This document shows, one piece after another, positions 17,295-25,951 of a stretch of 64,000 nucleotides of DNA. How positions within the stretch are numbered: the stretch's first letter is position 1; every line of letters starts with the position of its first letter. Location: contig NZ_JNXG01000002.1 of assembly GCF_000717025.1 (NCBI RefSeq), forward strand, positions 930,001 to 994,000. The letters run 5' to 3'. The stretch comes from Streptomyces atroolivaceus (GTDB taxonomy: Bacteria; Actinomycetota; Actinomycetes; Streptomycetales; Streptomycetaceae). Under the pieces are notes generated by a model, which was not told the origin of the DNA, ran no database searches, and worked only from the letters and a program-made list of their open reading frames with translations. The translations under genes were made by a program, and so were the position numbers.

Positions 17295-18311
17295 GTGACT
17301 GCTGCCGACACCAAGGCCGCCGGTCCACCGGTCCCCGTACCGCGTGCCCCGGAGAAGACCGGGACCTCGCCCTCCGAGCAGGGAGCCGCCGGGCCACGCC
17401 CCAAGAAGCGGCGGAAGAAGGGGGAACTCCTCCCCTACCTCCTGATCCTGCCGGCGATCCTGGCGATCGCCGCCGTCTACGTCTACCCGTTGATCAAGAC
17501 CGTGATCATGTCCTTCCAGGACCTGGGACGGGCGGCCCTCTGGGGCAACGGCGAGACCCCGTGGGTCGGCTTCGAGCAGTTCACCAACATCCTCGGCGAC
17601 CCCGAGTTCTGGTCGGTCGTCGGCCGCACGGTCGTCTTCATGACCATATGCGTCGTGCTGACCATGGGCATCGGCCTGCTGATCGCCCTGATGATGCTGA
17701 GGGTCTCCACCTGGGTGCGGATCGTCCTCACGGTGGCGCTGATCGCCGCCTGGTCCATGCCGCTCATGGTCGCCGCGTCGGTCTTCCGCTGGCTCTCCGA
17801 CTCCGACTACGGCCTGATCAACACGCTGCTCGCCGACATCACGGGCAACGAGGACCGGTGGCTGGGCCACAACTGGTTCCTCGACCCCTGGCAGGGCTTC
17901 GGCATCATCACGCTCCTGGTGGTCTGGGGCGCCATCCCGTTCGTCGTGATCACGATGTACGCGGCCCTCACCCAGGTCCCCAAGGAACTGGAGGAGGCGG
18001 CAGCCCTGGACGGCGCCTCCGCGTTCGGCGTCTACCGCTACGTGACCTGGCCCGTCATCAAGCCGGTCTTCACGATGGTCGCCACGCTCTCGGTCATCTG
18101 GGACTTCAACGTGTTCGGCCAGATCTGGCTGCTGCGCGGCAACAAGCCGGAGCCCGAGTACGAGACCCTCGGCCTCTACTCCTTCTCCAAGGCGTTCGAG
18201 TCCACCTCCTTCAGCCAGGGCAGCGCGATCGCACTGATCACCGTCCTGATGCTCTCCGGCGTCGCCGTGTACTACCTGCGCCAGCTGATCAAGACGGGAG
18301 AGGTCGAATGA
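17295..18311 (+). CDS. dasB: Chitobiose ABC transporter permease DasB
   Basis: A 338-aa membrane subunit with a basic, Pro-rich cytoplasmic N-terminus (~50 residues) and six membrane segments starting LLPYLLILPAILAIAAVYVY. The cytoplasmic EAA loop ELEEAAALDGASAFGVYRYV contacts the ATPase, which in this system is the shared MsiK encoded elsewhere (established for S. coelicolor). GTG 17295 has GGAAGG 8 bp upstream and was preferred over an in-frame GTG at 17247. Confidence 0.93.
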   Translation: MTAADTKAAGPPVPVPRAPEKTGTSPSEQGAAGPRPKKRRKKGELLPYLLILPAILAIAAVYVYPLIKTVIMSFQDLGRAALWGNGETPWVGFEQFTNILGDPEFWSVVGRTVVFMTICVVLTMGIGLLIALMMLRVSTWVRIVLTVALIAAWSMPLMVAASVFRWLSDSDYGLINTLLADITGNEDRWLGHNWFLDPWQGFGIITLLVVWGAIPFVVITMYAALTQVPKELEEAAALDGASAFGVYRYVTWPVIKPVFTMVATLSVIWDFNVFGQIWLLRGNKPEPEYETLGLYSFSKAFESTSFSQGSAIALITVLMLSGVAVYYLRQLIKTGEVE

Positions 18312-19180
18312 GCGCCTCCGCACCCACGAACGCACCGGCCCAGGTCCTGCGGCCCGACCGCAGGAGGAACCGCCTCGGCTACAACATCCTGGCGCTGGTC
18401 ACGGCCGGGCTCATGGCCTTCCCCGTCTACTGGCTGATCGTCAGTTCGCTGCGCCCCAACCACGAGATCAGGTCCTACGACCAGACCCTGTGGCCGTCCT
18501 CGCTGACCTTCGACAACTTCGCGCGCGCCGTGAAGCAGGACAACTTCGCGACGGCGATCCAGTCGAGCCTCATTGTCTCAATCACCGCCGTCCTCGGCGG
18601 AATGATCATCGCCACCCTCGCGGCGCTCGCCATCGGGCGCTTCCGCTTCTTCGGGCGGAAGGCGCTGATGATGGTCATGATCCTCGTCCAGATGCTGCCG
18701 CCGACCGCGATGCTCATCCCGATCTACCTCCAGCTCAACGCGATGGGAGGCATCGACGAGTACTGGGGACTCATCGTCGTCTACCTGGTCTCCACGCTGC
18801 CCTTCGCGACCATCATGATCCGCGGGTTCGTGATCAACATCCCCGTGGAGCTCGAGGAGTCCGCGATGGTGGACGGCTGTACCCGCATGGGGGCGTTCCG
18901 CCGGGTCATCTTCCCGCTGCTGGCGCCGGGGCTCGCGGCCGCGTCCATCTTCGCCCTGGTCAACGCGTGGAACGAGTACCTCTTCGCGTACATCCTGATC
19001 AACGACAACTCCAAGTACACGCTCAACGTGTGGCTGATGACCTTCACGACGGAACGCGGTACGGACTACGGCGCGCTGATGGCGGCCTCCACGCTCATCT
19101 CCATCCCGGTCGTCATCTTCTTCATGATCATCCAGGGAAAGATGGCCACCGGGCTCACCTCCGGCGCCGTGAAGGGATAA
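18308..19180 (+). CDS. dasC: Chitobiose ABC transporter permease DasC
   Basis: The second permease, 290 aa, overlapping dasB by 4 bp. Six membrane segments, with the EAA loop VELEESAMVDGCTRMGAFRRV. CUT1-type permeases work as a heterodimer, here DasB-DasC. No dedicated ATPase gene is present in the cluster. Confidence 0.93.
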   Translation: MSASAPTNAPAQVLRPDRRRNRLGYNILALVTAGLMAFPVYWLIVSSLRPNHEIRSYDQTLWPSSLTFDNFARAVKQDNFATAIQSSLIVSITAVLGGMIIATLAALAIGRFRFFGRKALMMVMILVQMLPPTAMLIPIYLQLNAMGGIDEYWGLIVVYLVSTLPFATIMIRGFVINIPVELEESAMVDGCTRMGAFRRVIFPLLAPGLAAASIFALVNAWNEYLFAYILINDNSKYTLNVWLMTFTTERGTDYGALMAASTLISIPVVIFFMIIQGKMATGLTSGAVKG

Positions 19181-19189
19181 CGCAGCCTC

Positions 19190-20713
19190 ATGACCACCCT
19201 CGTATCCACCACGGACACCGTCACCCGCGACGCCCTCGCCGTGCTCCAGCCCGGCTTCACCGGCACGGACGCCCCCGACTGGCTCCTGCGCAGGGTCGGC
19301 GAAGGCCTGGCCTCCGTCGGGCTGTTCGGCCGGAACATCCACTCACCCGAGCAGCTCGCCGCGCTCACCGCCCGGCTGCGGGCCGAGCGGGACGACGTAC
19401 TCGTCGCGATAGACGAGGAGGGCGGCGACGTCACCCGGCTGGAGGTCCGCAGCGGCTCGTCCTTCCCCGGCAACCTCGCTCTCGGCGCCGTCGACGACGT
19501 CGACCTGACCAGGGCCGTGGCCCGGGAGCTCGGCCGCCGGCTCGCCGAGTGCGGGGTCAACCTCAACTGGGCGCCGTCCGCGGACGTCAACTCCGATCCG
19601 GGCAACCCGGTCATCGGCGTACGCTCCTTCGGCGCCGACACCGGACTCGTCGCCCGCCACACCGCGGCGTACGTCGAGGGCCTCCAGGCCGCCGGTGTCG
19701 CCGCGTGCACCAAGCACTTCCCGGGGCACGGCGACACGGCGGTCGACTCCCATCACTCGCTGCCCCGCATCGATGTGGACCTGGACACCCTGCACGCCCG
19801 TGAGCTGGTGCCCTTCCGGGCGGCCATCGCGGCGGGTTCCAAATCAGTGATGAGTGCACATATCCTGCTGCCTGCACTCGATCCGACCCGGCCCGCCACT
19901 CTGAGCCCGCGGATCCTCACCGGTCTGCTGCGCAAGGAGCTGGGCTACGACGGGCTGATCGTCACCGACGGCATGGAGATGGAGGCCATCGCCGGCACGT
20001 ACGGCATCGAGCGCGGATCCGTCCTCGCCATCGCCGCGGGCGCCGACGCCATCTGTGTCGGCGGCGGTCTGGCCGACGAGGACACCGTGCTGCGGCTGCG
20101 CGACGCGCTGGTGGCGGCGGTGCGGACCGGTGAACTGCCCGAGGAGCGGCTGGCCGACGCGGCCGCACGTGTACGGGCCCTCGCGTCCTGGACGCAGAGG
20201 GCCAGGGGGGCTGCCTCGGAGCCGGGCGCGGACATGCAGGAGGGGACCGCGCCCGGCGCCGGAGCCGGCGTCGGACTGGTGGCGGCGCGCCGGGCCGTGA
20301 CGGTCACGGGCACCTCCGAACCGCTGCGCGAGCCCGCGTACGTCGCGGCCTTCACCCCGGTCGCCAACATCGCGGTCGGCGACGAGACGCCTTGGGGCCT
20401 CGCGGCCGAGCTGGCCCGGATACTGCCCGGCACGGAGACGGACACCTACCGGAGCGGGAGCCCGTCACCGGCTGCCGAGGTGCTGAGGGCGGCAGGGGAG
20501 CGGCGCATCGTCGCCGTCGTCCGCGACGCCCACCGGCACGTGTGGATGAGCGAGGCGCTGGACGCCGTGCTGGCGGTACGTCCCGACACCATCGTGGTCG
20601 AGATGGGCCTGCCGGTGGCACCGCCCCGGGGTGTGCTGCACATCGCCACCCACGGCGCGGCACGGGTGTGCGGGGTCGCGGCCGCGGAGGCGATCACGGG
20701 CACGCCCTCCTGA
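19190..20713 (+). CDS. GH3 family beta-N-acetylhexosaminidase (NagZ-like)
   Basis: A 507-aa cytoplasmic enzyme (no signal peptide), 9 bp after dasC, expected to split imported chitobiose into GlcNAc units. The GH3 barrel shows VAIDEEGGDVTRL, the GlcNAc-specific KHFPGHGDTAVDSHHSLP motif with the Asp-His acid/base pair, and the nucleophile region IVTDGMEMEAIAG. A C-terminal extension of about 170 residues beyond the barrel distinguishes it from short NagZ enzymes. It matches the gene I recall after dasC in S. coelicolor. Confidence 0.9.
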   Translation: MTTLVSTTDTVTRDALAVLQPGFTGTDAPDWLLRRVGEGLASVGLFGRNIHSPEQLAALTARLRAERDDVLVAIDEEGGDVTRLEVRSGSSFPGNLALGAVDDVDLTRAVARELGRRLAECGVNLNWAPSADVNSDPGNPVIGVRSFGADTGLVARHTAAYVEGLQAAGVAACTKHFPGHGDTAVDSHHSLPRIDVDLDTLHARELVPFRAAIAAGSKSVMSAHILLPALDPTRPATLSPRILTGLLRKELGYDGLIVTDGMEMEAIAGTYGIERGSVLAIAAGADAICVGGGLADEDTVLRLRDALVAAVRTGELPEERLADAAARVRALASWTQRARGAASEPGADMQEGTAPGAGAGVGLVAARRAVTVTGTSEPLREPAYVAAFTPVANIAVGDETPWGLAAELARILPGTETDTYRSGSPSPAAEVLRAAGERRIVAVVRDAHRHVWMSEALDAVLAVRPDTIVVEMGLPVAPPRGVLHIATHGAARVCGVAAAEAITGTPS

Positions 20714-20728
20714 GTGCCGGAGGGCGGA

Positions 20729-20771
20729 GCACGAGGGCCGGGTCACCGTCACAGGTGCCCGGCCCTCGTGC
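20729..20771. terminator. Bidirectional terminator between GH3 gene and nagB
   Basis: GCACGAGGGCCGGG (20729-20742) and its complement (20758-20771) form a 14-bp stem with a 15-nt loop in the gap between convergent genes. Confidence 0.8.
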
Positions 20772-20781
20772 GCGGGGAGCT

Positions 20782-21567
20782 CTACAGGCCCTGCCACCGC
20801 GGCTTGGCCGCATAGGTGGCGCGGAAGTAGTCCGCCAGTTTCAGCTTCGACGCGGCCGCCTCGTCGACCACCACGGTGGCGTGCTGGTGCAGCTGCAGCG
20901 CCGAGGCCGGTACGACCGAGGCGACGGGGCCCTCGACGGTCCGGGCCACGGCGTCGGCCTTGCCCTCGCCGGTGGCCAGCAGGACGGGGTGGCGGGACTC
21001 CAGGATCGTGCCGATGCCCTGGGTGATGACGTGCCGGGGCACCTGGTCGATGTCGTCGTCGAAGAAGCGCGCGTTGTCGATCCGCGTCTGCTCGGTCAGC
21101 GTCTTGATGCGGGTGCGGGAGGCGAGCGAGGAGCACGGTTCGTTGAAGCCGATGTGTCCGTCGGTCCCGATGCCGAGCAGCTGGAGGTCCACGCCGCCCG
21201 CCTCGGTGAGCGCCTTGTCGTACGCCTCGCAGGCCGCCTGGACGTCGTCTGCGGTGCCGTCGGGACCCATGAAGGACTTCTCGGACAGGCCGAGCGGCTC
21301 GATGACCTCGCGCAGGACGACCGAGCGGTACGACTCGGGGTGGCCGGCGGGCAGCCCGACGTACTCGTCGAGCTGGCAGATGCGGGCGCGCGAGGCGTCC
21401 ACGGCGCCGGAGCGGACCTTCGCCGTCAGGGCCTGGTAGATGGGCAGCGGGGTCGAGCCGGTGGCAACGCCGAGCAGGGCGTCGGGCTTGCGGCTCAGCA
21501 GGGCCGCGATGGCCTCCGCGATGAGTTCGCCGCCTGCCGTGGCGTCCGGGACGATGACAACTTCCAC
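20782..21567 (-). CDS. nagB: Glucosamine-6-phosphate deaminase
   Basis: Converts glucosamine-6-phosphate to fructose-6-phosphate and ammonia, feeding amino sugar into glycolysis. The 261-aa protein has ATGSTPLPIYQ (phosphate loop), CQLDEYVGL (general base Asp), and GIGTDGHIGFNEPCSSLASRTR with the catalytic histidine. Start is GTG 21567. A DasR operator lies 32 bp upstream, so it belongs to the same regulon as dasABC. Confidence 0.96.
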   Translation of the reverse strand: MEVVIVPDATAGGELIAEAIAALLSRKPDALLGVATGSTPLPIYQALTAKVRSGAVDASRARICQLDEYVGLPAGHPESYRSVVLREVIEPLGLSEKSFMGPDGTADDVQAACEAYDKALTEAGGVDLQLLGIGTDGHIGFNEPCSSLASRTRIKTLTEQTRIDNARFFDDDIDQVPRHVITQGIGTILESRHPVLLATGEGKADAVARTVEGPVASVVPASALQLHQHATVVVDEAAASKLKLADYFRATYAAKPRWQGL

Positions 21568-21598
21568 GCTGTGCCTGCCGATCTGAAGAGTGGCGTCA

Positions 21599-21614
21599 TG
21601 TGGTATAGACCAAT
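21599..21614 (-). promoter_or_regulatory. DasR operator (dre) upstream of nagB
   Basis: On the minus strand ATTGGTCTATACCACA matches the dre core TGGTCTAnACCA without mismatch at the specified positions. Confidence 0.85.
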
Positions 21615-21974
21615 CGAGGATCCAATCTAGCAGAACGACGCGGCCCGGAGGTGAACCGGTCGCGTGTGCGTCGATGGTTGTCGCCCTGTCGGCGGAGGGC
21701 CCCGTCCCTGAAGGGGAGGCGCCGCTGTCCGCGAGGCGAACGCCCCCGGAAACACCCGCGGGCCGCGGCGCCGGGACGGGACCCTCAGCCCGTCCGGCAC
21801 CGCAGCCCGGAGCTACCTGGCCGGCGGTGTGCGGTGCCTCCGGCCACTGGAGGCACCGGCGCAGTCAGGGCAGAGAGTGCCGGATACCTCGGTCCGCTCT
21901 CCTGTGCGGGGAGAGCGGAGGTCTGTCGCGCAAGGGGACTCGTCCTGCCTGTCGTACCCTCACGTGGTGCATTG

Positions 21975-21986
21975 TGGACTAGACCA
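21975..21986 (+). promoter_or_regulatory. dre-like DasR site upstream of the PdtaS-type kinase gene
   Basis: TGGACTAGACCA matches the 12-bp dre core TGGTCTAGACCA at 11 of 12 positions and is flanked by ATTG/CAAT. It lies about 120 bp before the kinase start. Confidence 0.5.
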
Positions 21987-22107
21987 ATAGGCCCTGTCCA
22001 TCCATGGGCACGGACATTCTTCCGCCCGGGCCGCACCCTCACAGTGTCACGTATCCGCGGGCCGATCGGTTCGGAACCTCTTCCCCTCCACGGGTACGCT
22101 CGCACAT

Positions 22108-23583
22108 GTGCCCTCCATGAACGACCTCGTCCGTCAGCACACAGCCCTGAGTGACAAAGACCTCGAGTGGCTCCACCTGCTGGTCTCGGAGTGGCAGCTG
22201 CTCTCCGACCTGTCCTTCGCCGACCTCGTCCTGTGGGTGCCCACCCGCGACGGGACCCGCTACGTGTCCGTGGCGCAGATGCGGCCGAACACCGGCCCCA
22301 CCTCCTACCAGGACGACATGGTCGGCCATCTCGTGCCGCGCGGCCGCCGGCCGCTGCTCGACGCCGCCCTCGACGAGGGGCGCATCGTGCGGGAGGGGGA
22401 TCCGGAGTGGCGGGAGGAGGTGCCCGTCCGGGTCGAGTCGATCCCCGTACGGCGGGAGGGGAGGGTCCTCGGGGTCATCGCCCGCAACACCAACCTCCTC
22501 ACCGTGCGCACGCCCTCCAGGCTGGAGCTCACCTACCTCCAGTCCGCCTCCGACCTGGCCCAGATGATCGCCGCCGGGTCCTTCCCGTTCCCCGGGCAGC
22601 AGGTCGACATGGACGCGTCGCCGCGCGTCGGCGACGGGCTGATCAGGCTCGACGCCGACGGTGTCGTGCAGTACGCCAGCCCCAACGGCCTCTCCGCCTA
22701 TCACCGGCTCGGCCTCGCCTCGGACCTGGTCGGCCACAACCTCGGTGCGACGACCGCGGAACTCGCGCCGTCGCGCGGCCCGGTGGACGAGGCCCTGGTC
22801 AAGGTGGCGAGCGGGTACGCGCCCCGGGAGTTCGAGGTCGAGGGCGCGGGCGGGGTCATCCAGTTGCGTGCGATTCCGCTCAAGCCCAAGGGAGTGCGCA
22901 TCGGTTCACTGGTGCTGCTCCGCGACGTCACGGAACTGCGGCGCCGCGAGCGGGAATTGATCACCAAGGACGCCACCATCCGGGAGATCCACCACCGGGT
23001 GAAGAACAACCTCCAGACCGTGGCCGCCCTGTTGCGCCTCCAGGCGCGCCGGATGGACTCGGAGCGGGGCCGTGAGGCGCTCAACGAGGCCGTACGGCGC
23101 GTGGGTTCGATCGCCATCGTCCATGAGACGCTGTCCCAGAATCTGGACGAGCGGGTCGAGTTCGACGAGATCGCCGACCGGGTGATCGCGATGGTCGCCG
23201 AGATCTCGCCCGGAAAGGTCACCTGCCGCCGTACGGGGCGCTTCGGGATTCTCGACGCGGAGGTGGCCACCCCGCTCTCGATGGTGCTCACCGAGGTGCT
23301 GCAGAACGCGCTGGAGCACGCGTTCACGGTGGCCGAGCACGGCACGGTGGAGGTGTCCGCGGTGCGCGGCGGCTCCCCGTCCGACGGCCGCCTGCTGATC
23401 ACCGTGACGGACGACGGGCGCGGACTGCCCGAGGGGTTCGACCCCCAGCGGGCCGGCAATCTGGGGCTGCAGATCGTGCGGACCCTGGTGGAGGGCGAGC
23501 TGGGCGGCACGTTCGGCATGGTCCCGGCCCCGGTGCGCGGCACGCAGGTGCTGCTCGACATCCCCGTGCAGAGCGACAAGTAG
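22108..23583 (+). CDS. Cytoplasmic sensor histidine kinase, PdtaS type (GAF-PAS-HisKA_2)
   Basis: A 491-aa soluble kinase. A GAF-like domain (about residues 10-155) and a PAS domain (about 165-285; GLIRLDADGVVQYASPN) precede the HisKA_2 phospho-acceptor IREIHHRVKNNLQTVAALL (His near residue 294) and a HATPase domain (LTEVLQNALEHAF, VTDDGRGLP). This is the architecture of M. tuberculosis PdtaS, whose partner PdtaR is an ANTAR RNA-binding antiterminator; no such partner is adjacent. Start is GTG 22108 (PSMNDLV), or ATG 22117. Confidence 0.88.
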   Translation: MPSMNDLVRQHTALSDKDLEWLHLLVSEWQLLSDLSFADLVLWVPTRDGTRYVSVAQMRPNTGPTSYQDDMVGHLVPRGRRPLLDAALDEGRIVREGDPEWREEVPVRVESIPVRREGRVLGVIARNTNLLTVRTPSRLELTYLQSASDLAQMIAAGSFPFPGQQVDMDASPRVGDGLIRLDADGVVQYASPNGLSAYHRLGLASDLVGHNLGATTAELAPSRGPVDEALVKVASGYAPREFEVEGAGGVIQLRAIPLKPKGVRIGSLVLLRDVTELRRRERELITKDATIREIHHRVKNNLQTVAALLRLQARRMDSERGREALNEAVRRVGSIAIVHETLSQNLDERVEFDEIADRVIAMVAEISPGKVTCRRTGRFGILDAEVATPLSMVLTEVLQNALEHAFTVAEHGTVEVSAVRGGSPSDGRLLITVTDDGRGLPEGFDPQRAGNLGLQIVRTLVEGELGGTFGMVPAPVRGTQVLLDIPVQSDK

Positions 23584-23622
23584 CGGGACCGCGCGGCGGT
23601 CGCCGCGTCGTGTCACCACACA

Positions 23623-23662
23623 GCAGTGGGCCCGGACCGTGGTAACGGTCCGGGCCCACTGC
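23623..23662. terminator. Bidirectional terminator between the sensor kinase gene and wblE
   Basis: A perfect 18-bp stem (GCAGTGGGCCCGGACCGT and complement) with a 4-nt loop GGTA, 39 bp after the kinase stop and about 115 bp from the wblE stop. Confidence 0.85.
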
Positions 23663-23777
23663 GTGATGCTCACGGTGCGATGCGCTTCGGGGGTACTGCG
23701 CGCTGCGACTCGAAGGCGGGGCTGTGCGTACGCTCTGTACGCGCCGCCGGGCTGAGGCTTTGTGGGGGGGGCGTCGG

Positions 23778-24035
23778 TCAGGCGCTGGCGTTACGCGCCC
23801 GGTTGCGAGCGGCGCGGCGCTTCATTGCGCGGCGCTCGTCCTCGCTGAGGCCACCCCAGACGCCTGAGTCCTGGCCGGACTCGAGCGCCCACTGCAGGCA
23901 CTGCTCCATGACGGGGCAGCGACGGCAGACGGCCTTGGCTTCCTCGATCTGCAGCAGCGCAGGACCGGTGTTGCCGATGGGGAAGAACAGCTCGGGGTCT
24001 TCCTCACGACAAACGGCGTTGTGACGCCAGTCCAT
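23778..24035 (-). CDS. wblE: WhiB-like iron-sulfur transcription factor WblE
   Basis: An 85-aa protein matching the WhiB1/WblE branch. The [4Fe-4S] ligands are Cys9, Cys37, Cys40 and Cys46 (AVCRRCPVMEQC), followed by the GVWGG turn and a basic C-terminal DNA-contact region RRAMKRRAARNRARN. In M. tuberculosis WhiB1 is essential, NO-sensitive and binds the primary sigma factor. ATG 24035 has AGGAGAGG about 10 bp upstream. A strong promoter with a Crp-like box lies immediately upstream. Confidence 0.95.
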   Translation of the reverse strand: MDWRHNAVCREEDPELFFPIGNTGPALLQIEEAKAVCRRCPVMEQCLQWALESGQDSGVWGGLSEDERRAMKRRAARNRARNASA

Positions 24036-24355
24036 GGCTGCTACCTCTCCTTGGTATTACATGCTGGTGCTTGTGAATGTGAACGCTTTCACGAATCCCC
24101 CCGCAGACGAAGGTCCGACGCCCAGATGAGCTGGATGTGGTCCTGTTGTGGTGAGGAGGGGTTCTGGCTCTCAGTGGAGGCCGATGTTGCGGGCCGTCCC
24201 GATCGCCATGTAGAGATTCCCAAACCTCGGCAGCGGATACAACCCCTTCTGGAAACTTTTTTTTGATTCCTCGGTGTCGACTAGGTCACAGCCGTACTTC
24301 TAAGGGGTGGGGGCCAGCCCAAACGTTCGAGTTAAAGGACTTTCGCCCCTTCCAC
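24036..24355. other. 320-bp intergenic region upstream of wblE
   Basis: No gene seen. It contains the wblE promoter and Crp-like box, a run of eight T at 24257-24264, and the 3' flank of the lipid kinase gene. The GGAAT elements I tested on the minus strand lack GTT at the SigR spacing. Confidence 0.5.
24056..24093 (-). promoter_or_regulatory. wblE promoter with Crp-like box over the -35
   Basis: On the minus strand TTCACA (24078-24083) and TGTAAT (24056-24061), 16 bp apart, each match the primary-sigma consensus at 5 of 6. TGTGA-ACGCTT-TCACG on the plus strand (24078-24093) matches the Crp consensus TGTGA-N6-TCACA at 9 of 10 and covers the -35. Confidence 0.7.
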
Positions 24356-25324
24356 TCACACAATCACACGCAGTGCACGGCGTACGCCTGTGAACGTCAC
24401 GCTGGTACGCAGTCCCAGGTGGTCGCCGTCCATCTGGAAGGGCAGTGGGGCCTTCGAATGCAAGGTGAAGTCCGTGAGGTCGTGCAGCGACACGGCGTGC
24501 TTGCCGTGCGGGCCCTTCTCCGGGCTCGAAGTGAGTAGCTGGGTGGCGTACCGGGCCACCGCGGCGGTGGTGAGGCGCTTCAGCCCGAGGATGTCCAGGC
24601 CGGTGTCGAAGGACGCCTTGGGAGCGGCGTACATCGGACGATTCCCCAGGTAGGTCCAGGGTGCGGTGTTGCAGACGATGGACAGCGCGAGGTCCGTGAC
24701 GGGATCGCGGCCGGGGACGTCGAGGGTGATCAGGCCGTTGCGCCGGTGCGGCTCCTCCAGGAACTGCCGGAGCACCTGGCGCACGTACAGGGGATGGGTC
24801 GACCGCTTGCCGCGTTCGCGCTTCTGCTCGACCCGGCCGAGGACGCCCGCGTCGAAACCGAGCCCGGCGCAGAAGGTGAACCAGCGTTCCGGCACCGCCT
24901 CGTCCGCCGTGCCCGGGGTGCCGGCCGCGAGGCCGAGGCCCACCGTGCGTTCGCTGCGGCCGGCGAGGGCGTCCAGGATGGCGCCCGTCGCCTCCACGGC
25001 GTCGTTGGGGATACCGAGGGCACGGGCGAAGACGTTGGTGGAACCACCGGGTACCACGGCGAGGCTCGGCAGCCCCTCGGGGTCCGGTCCCTTGTGCAGC
25101 AGCCCGTTGACCACCTCGTTGACGGTGCCGTCGCCGCCGAGGGCGACCACGAGGTCGATGTCGTCGGAGTCGGCGGCCCGGCGGCCCAGGTCCCGGGCGT
25201 GCCCGCGGTACTCCGTGGTCACGGCTTCGAGCTTCATCTCGCTCGCCAGGGCGTGGATCAGTACGTCACGGGTCCGCGCACTGGTAGTGGTGGCAGCTGG
25301 GTTGACCACGAGAAGTGCGCGCAT
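24356..25324 (-). CDS. Diacylglycerol kinase-family lipid kinase
   Basis: 322 aa. The catalytic domain begins MRALLVVNPAATTTSAR and carries the nucleotide-binding VVALGGDGTVNEVVNG and the VVPGGSTNVFARALG loop of the DAGK_cat (LCB5/YegS) family, which phosphorylates diacylglycerol or related lipids at the membrane. The C-terminal half (FTFCAGLGFDAGVL, MDGDHLG) is typical of the family. Exact lipid substrate unknown. ATG 25324 was chosen because upstream residues are low-complexity. Confidence 0.85.
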   Translation of the reverse strand: MRALLVVNPAATTTSARTRDVLIHALASEMKLEAVTTEYRGHARDLGRRAADSDDIDLVVALGGDGTVNEVVNGLLHKGPDPEGLPSLAVVPGGSTNVFARALGIPNDAVEATGAILDALAGRSERTVGLGLAAGTPGTADEAVPERWFTFCAGLGFDAGVLGRVEQKRERGKRSTHPLYVRQVLRQFLEEPHRRNGLITLDVPGRDPVTDLALSIVCNTAPWTYLGNRPMYAAPKASFDTGLDILGLKRLTTAAVARYATQLLTSSPEKGPHGKHAVSLHDLTDFTLHSKAPLPFQMDGDHLGLRTSVTFTGVRRALRVIV

Positions 25325-25473
25325 GCCCGCCAGGGTACCTACCGCGCGGTACCGCCCCGAATCCCCTCTCCGGCGGGTTCCCGGGCGGTCACACAGCGTG
25401 ACCGGGCTCCTGTGACGAGACCGCCGCGGCCCCGGCTTCGCGTTCTGCGGGCCGGGATGCGAATCTGAAGGGC

Positions 25474-25923
25474 GTGAGCACTCAGCAGAACGAGCCCTCT
25501 CCGCCGCCCTCGGCCGGCCCGGAGAAGCCGGGCCGCATCGCCGCCCTGGCCGCACTCAACGCGCTCGAGGGTGCGGCGCTCGCCATCGGCGGGATCTACA
25601 TGCTGGCCGTCGGACTGTTCGGCCGGCCCGACAGCATCCAGCAGGCCGAGATGGGCGGGCTCACGCTGGTGGCGCTCGGCCTGGTCCCCCTGGCCGCCGC
25701 CCGCGGGCTGCTGCGACGTCGGAGCTGGAGCCGGGGCCCCGCGCTCATCACCCAGCTCATGGCGCTGCCGGTGGCCTGGACGCTGCTGCGGTCCCAGGGC
25801 GCACTGATTCCCGCAGGCATCGTCCTCGCCGCGGTCGCCGTGACGGCGCTCGTGCTGATCCTCAACCCCGCGACCACGCAGGCGCTGGGCATCCGGGGGC
25901 CGCGGACGACCCCCGACGCCTGA
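25474..25923 (+). CDS. Integral membrane protein of unknown function
   Basis: 149 aa from GTG 25474. A Pro-rich N-terminus (~25 residues) is followed by four hydrophobic segments (IAALAALNALEGAALAIGGIYML; GLTLVALGLVPLAAARGLL; LITQLMALPVAWTLL; AGIVLAAVAVTALVLIL). No family motif recognised. It lies divergent from the lipid kinase gene and convergent with sigH. Confidence 0.7.
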   Translation: MSTQQNEPSPPPSAGPEKPGRIAALAALNALEGAALAIGGIYMLAVGLFGRPDSIQQAEMGGLTLVALGLVPLAAARGLLRRRSWSRGPALITQLMALPVAWTLLRSQGALIPAGIVLAAVAVTALVLILNPATTQALGIRGPRTTPDA

Positions 25924-25951
25924 TCCCCGGAGCGCAGCGCTTCCTGTCCGG

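Larger units (their letters stand above)
21568..22107. other. 540-bp intergenic region with hairpins and a dre-like site
   Basis: No convincing gene is seen between the divergent nagB and sensor-kinase genes. It contains the nagB dre, a 9-bp stem (GGTGCCTCC, 21833-21841 with 21849-21857), a second 9-bp stem (CCGCTCTCC, 21894-21902 with 21910-21918), and a dre-like site at 21975-21986. The two closely spaced hairpins could belong to a small RNA or leader. Confidence 0.5.

Noticed and set aside
24257..24264. T8 run as an intrinsic terminator
   Set aside because: No stable stem directly upstream on either strand.
24200..24280. GGAAT elements upstream of wblE as SigR promoters
   Set aside because: The bases 18 nt downstream are not GTT in either case.
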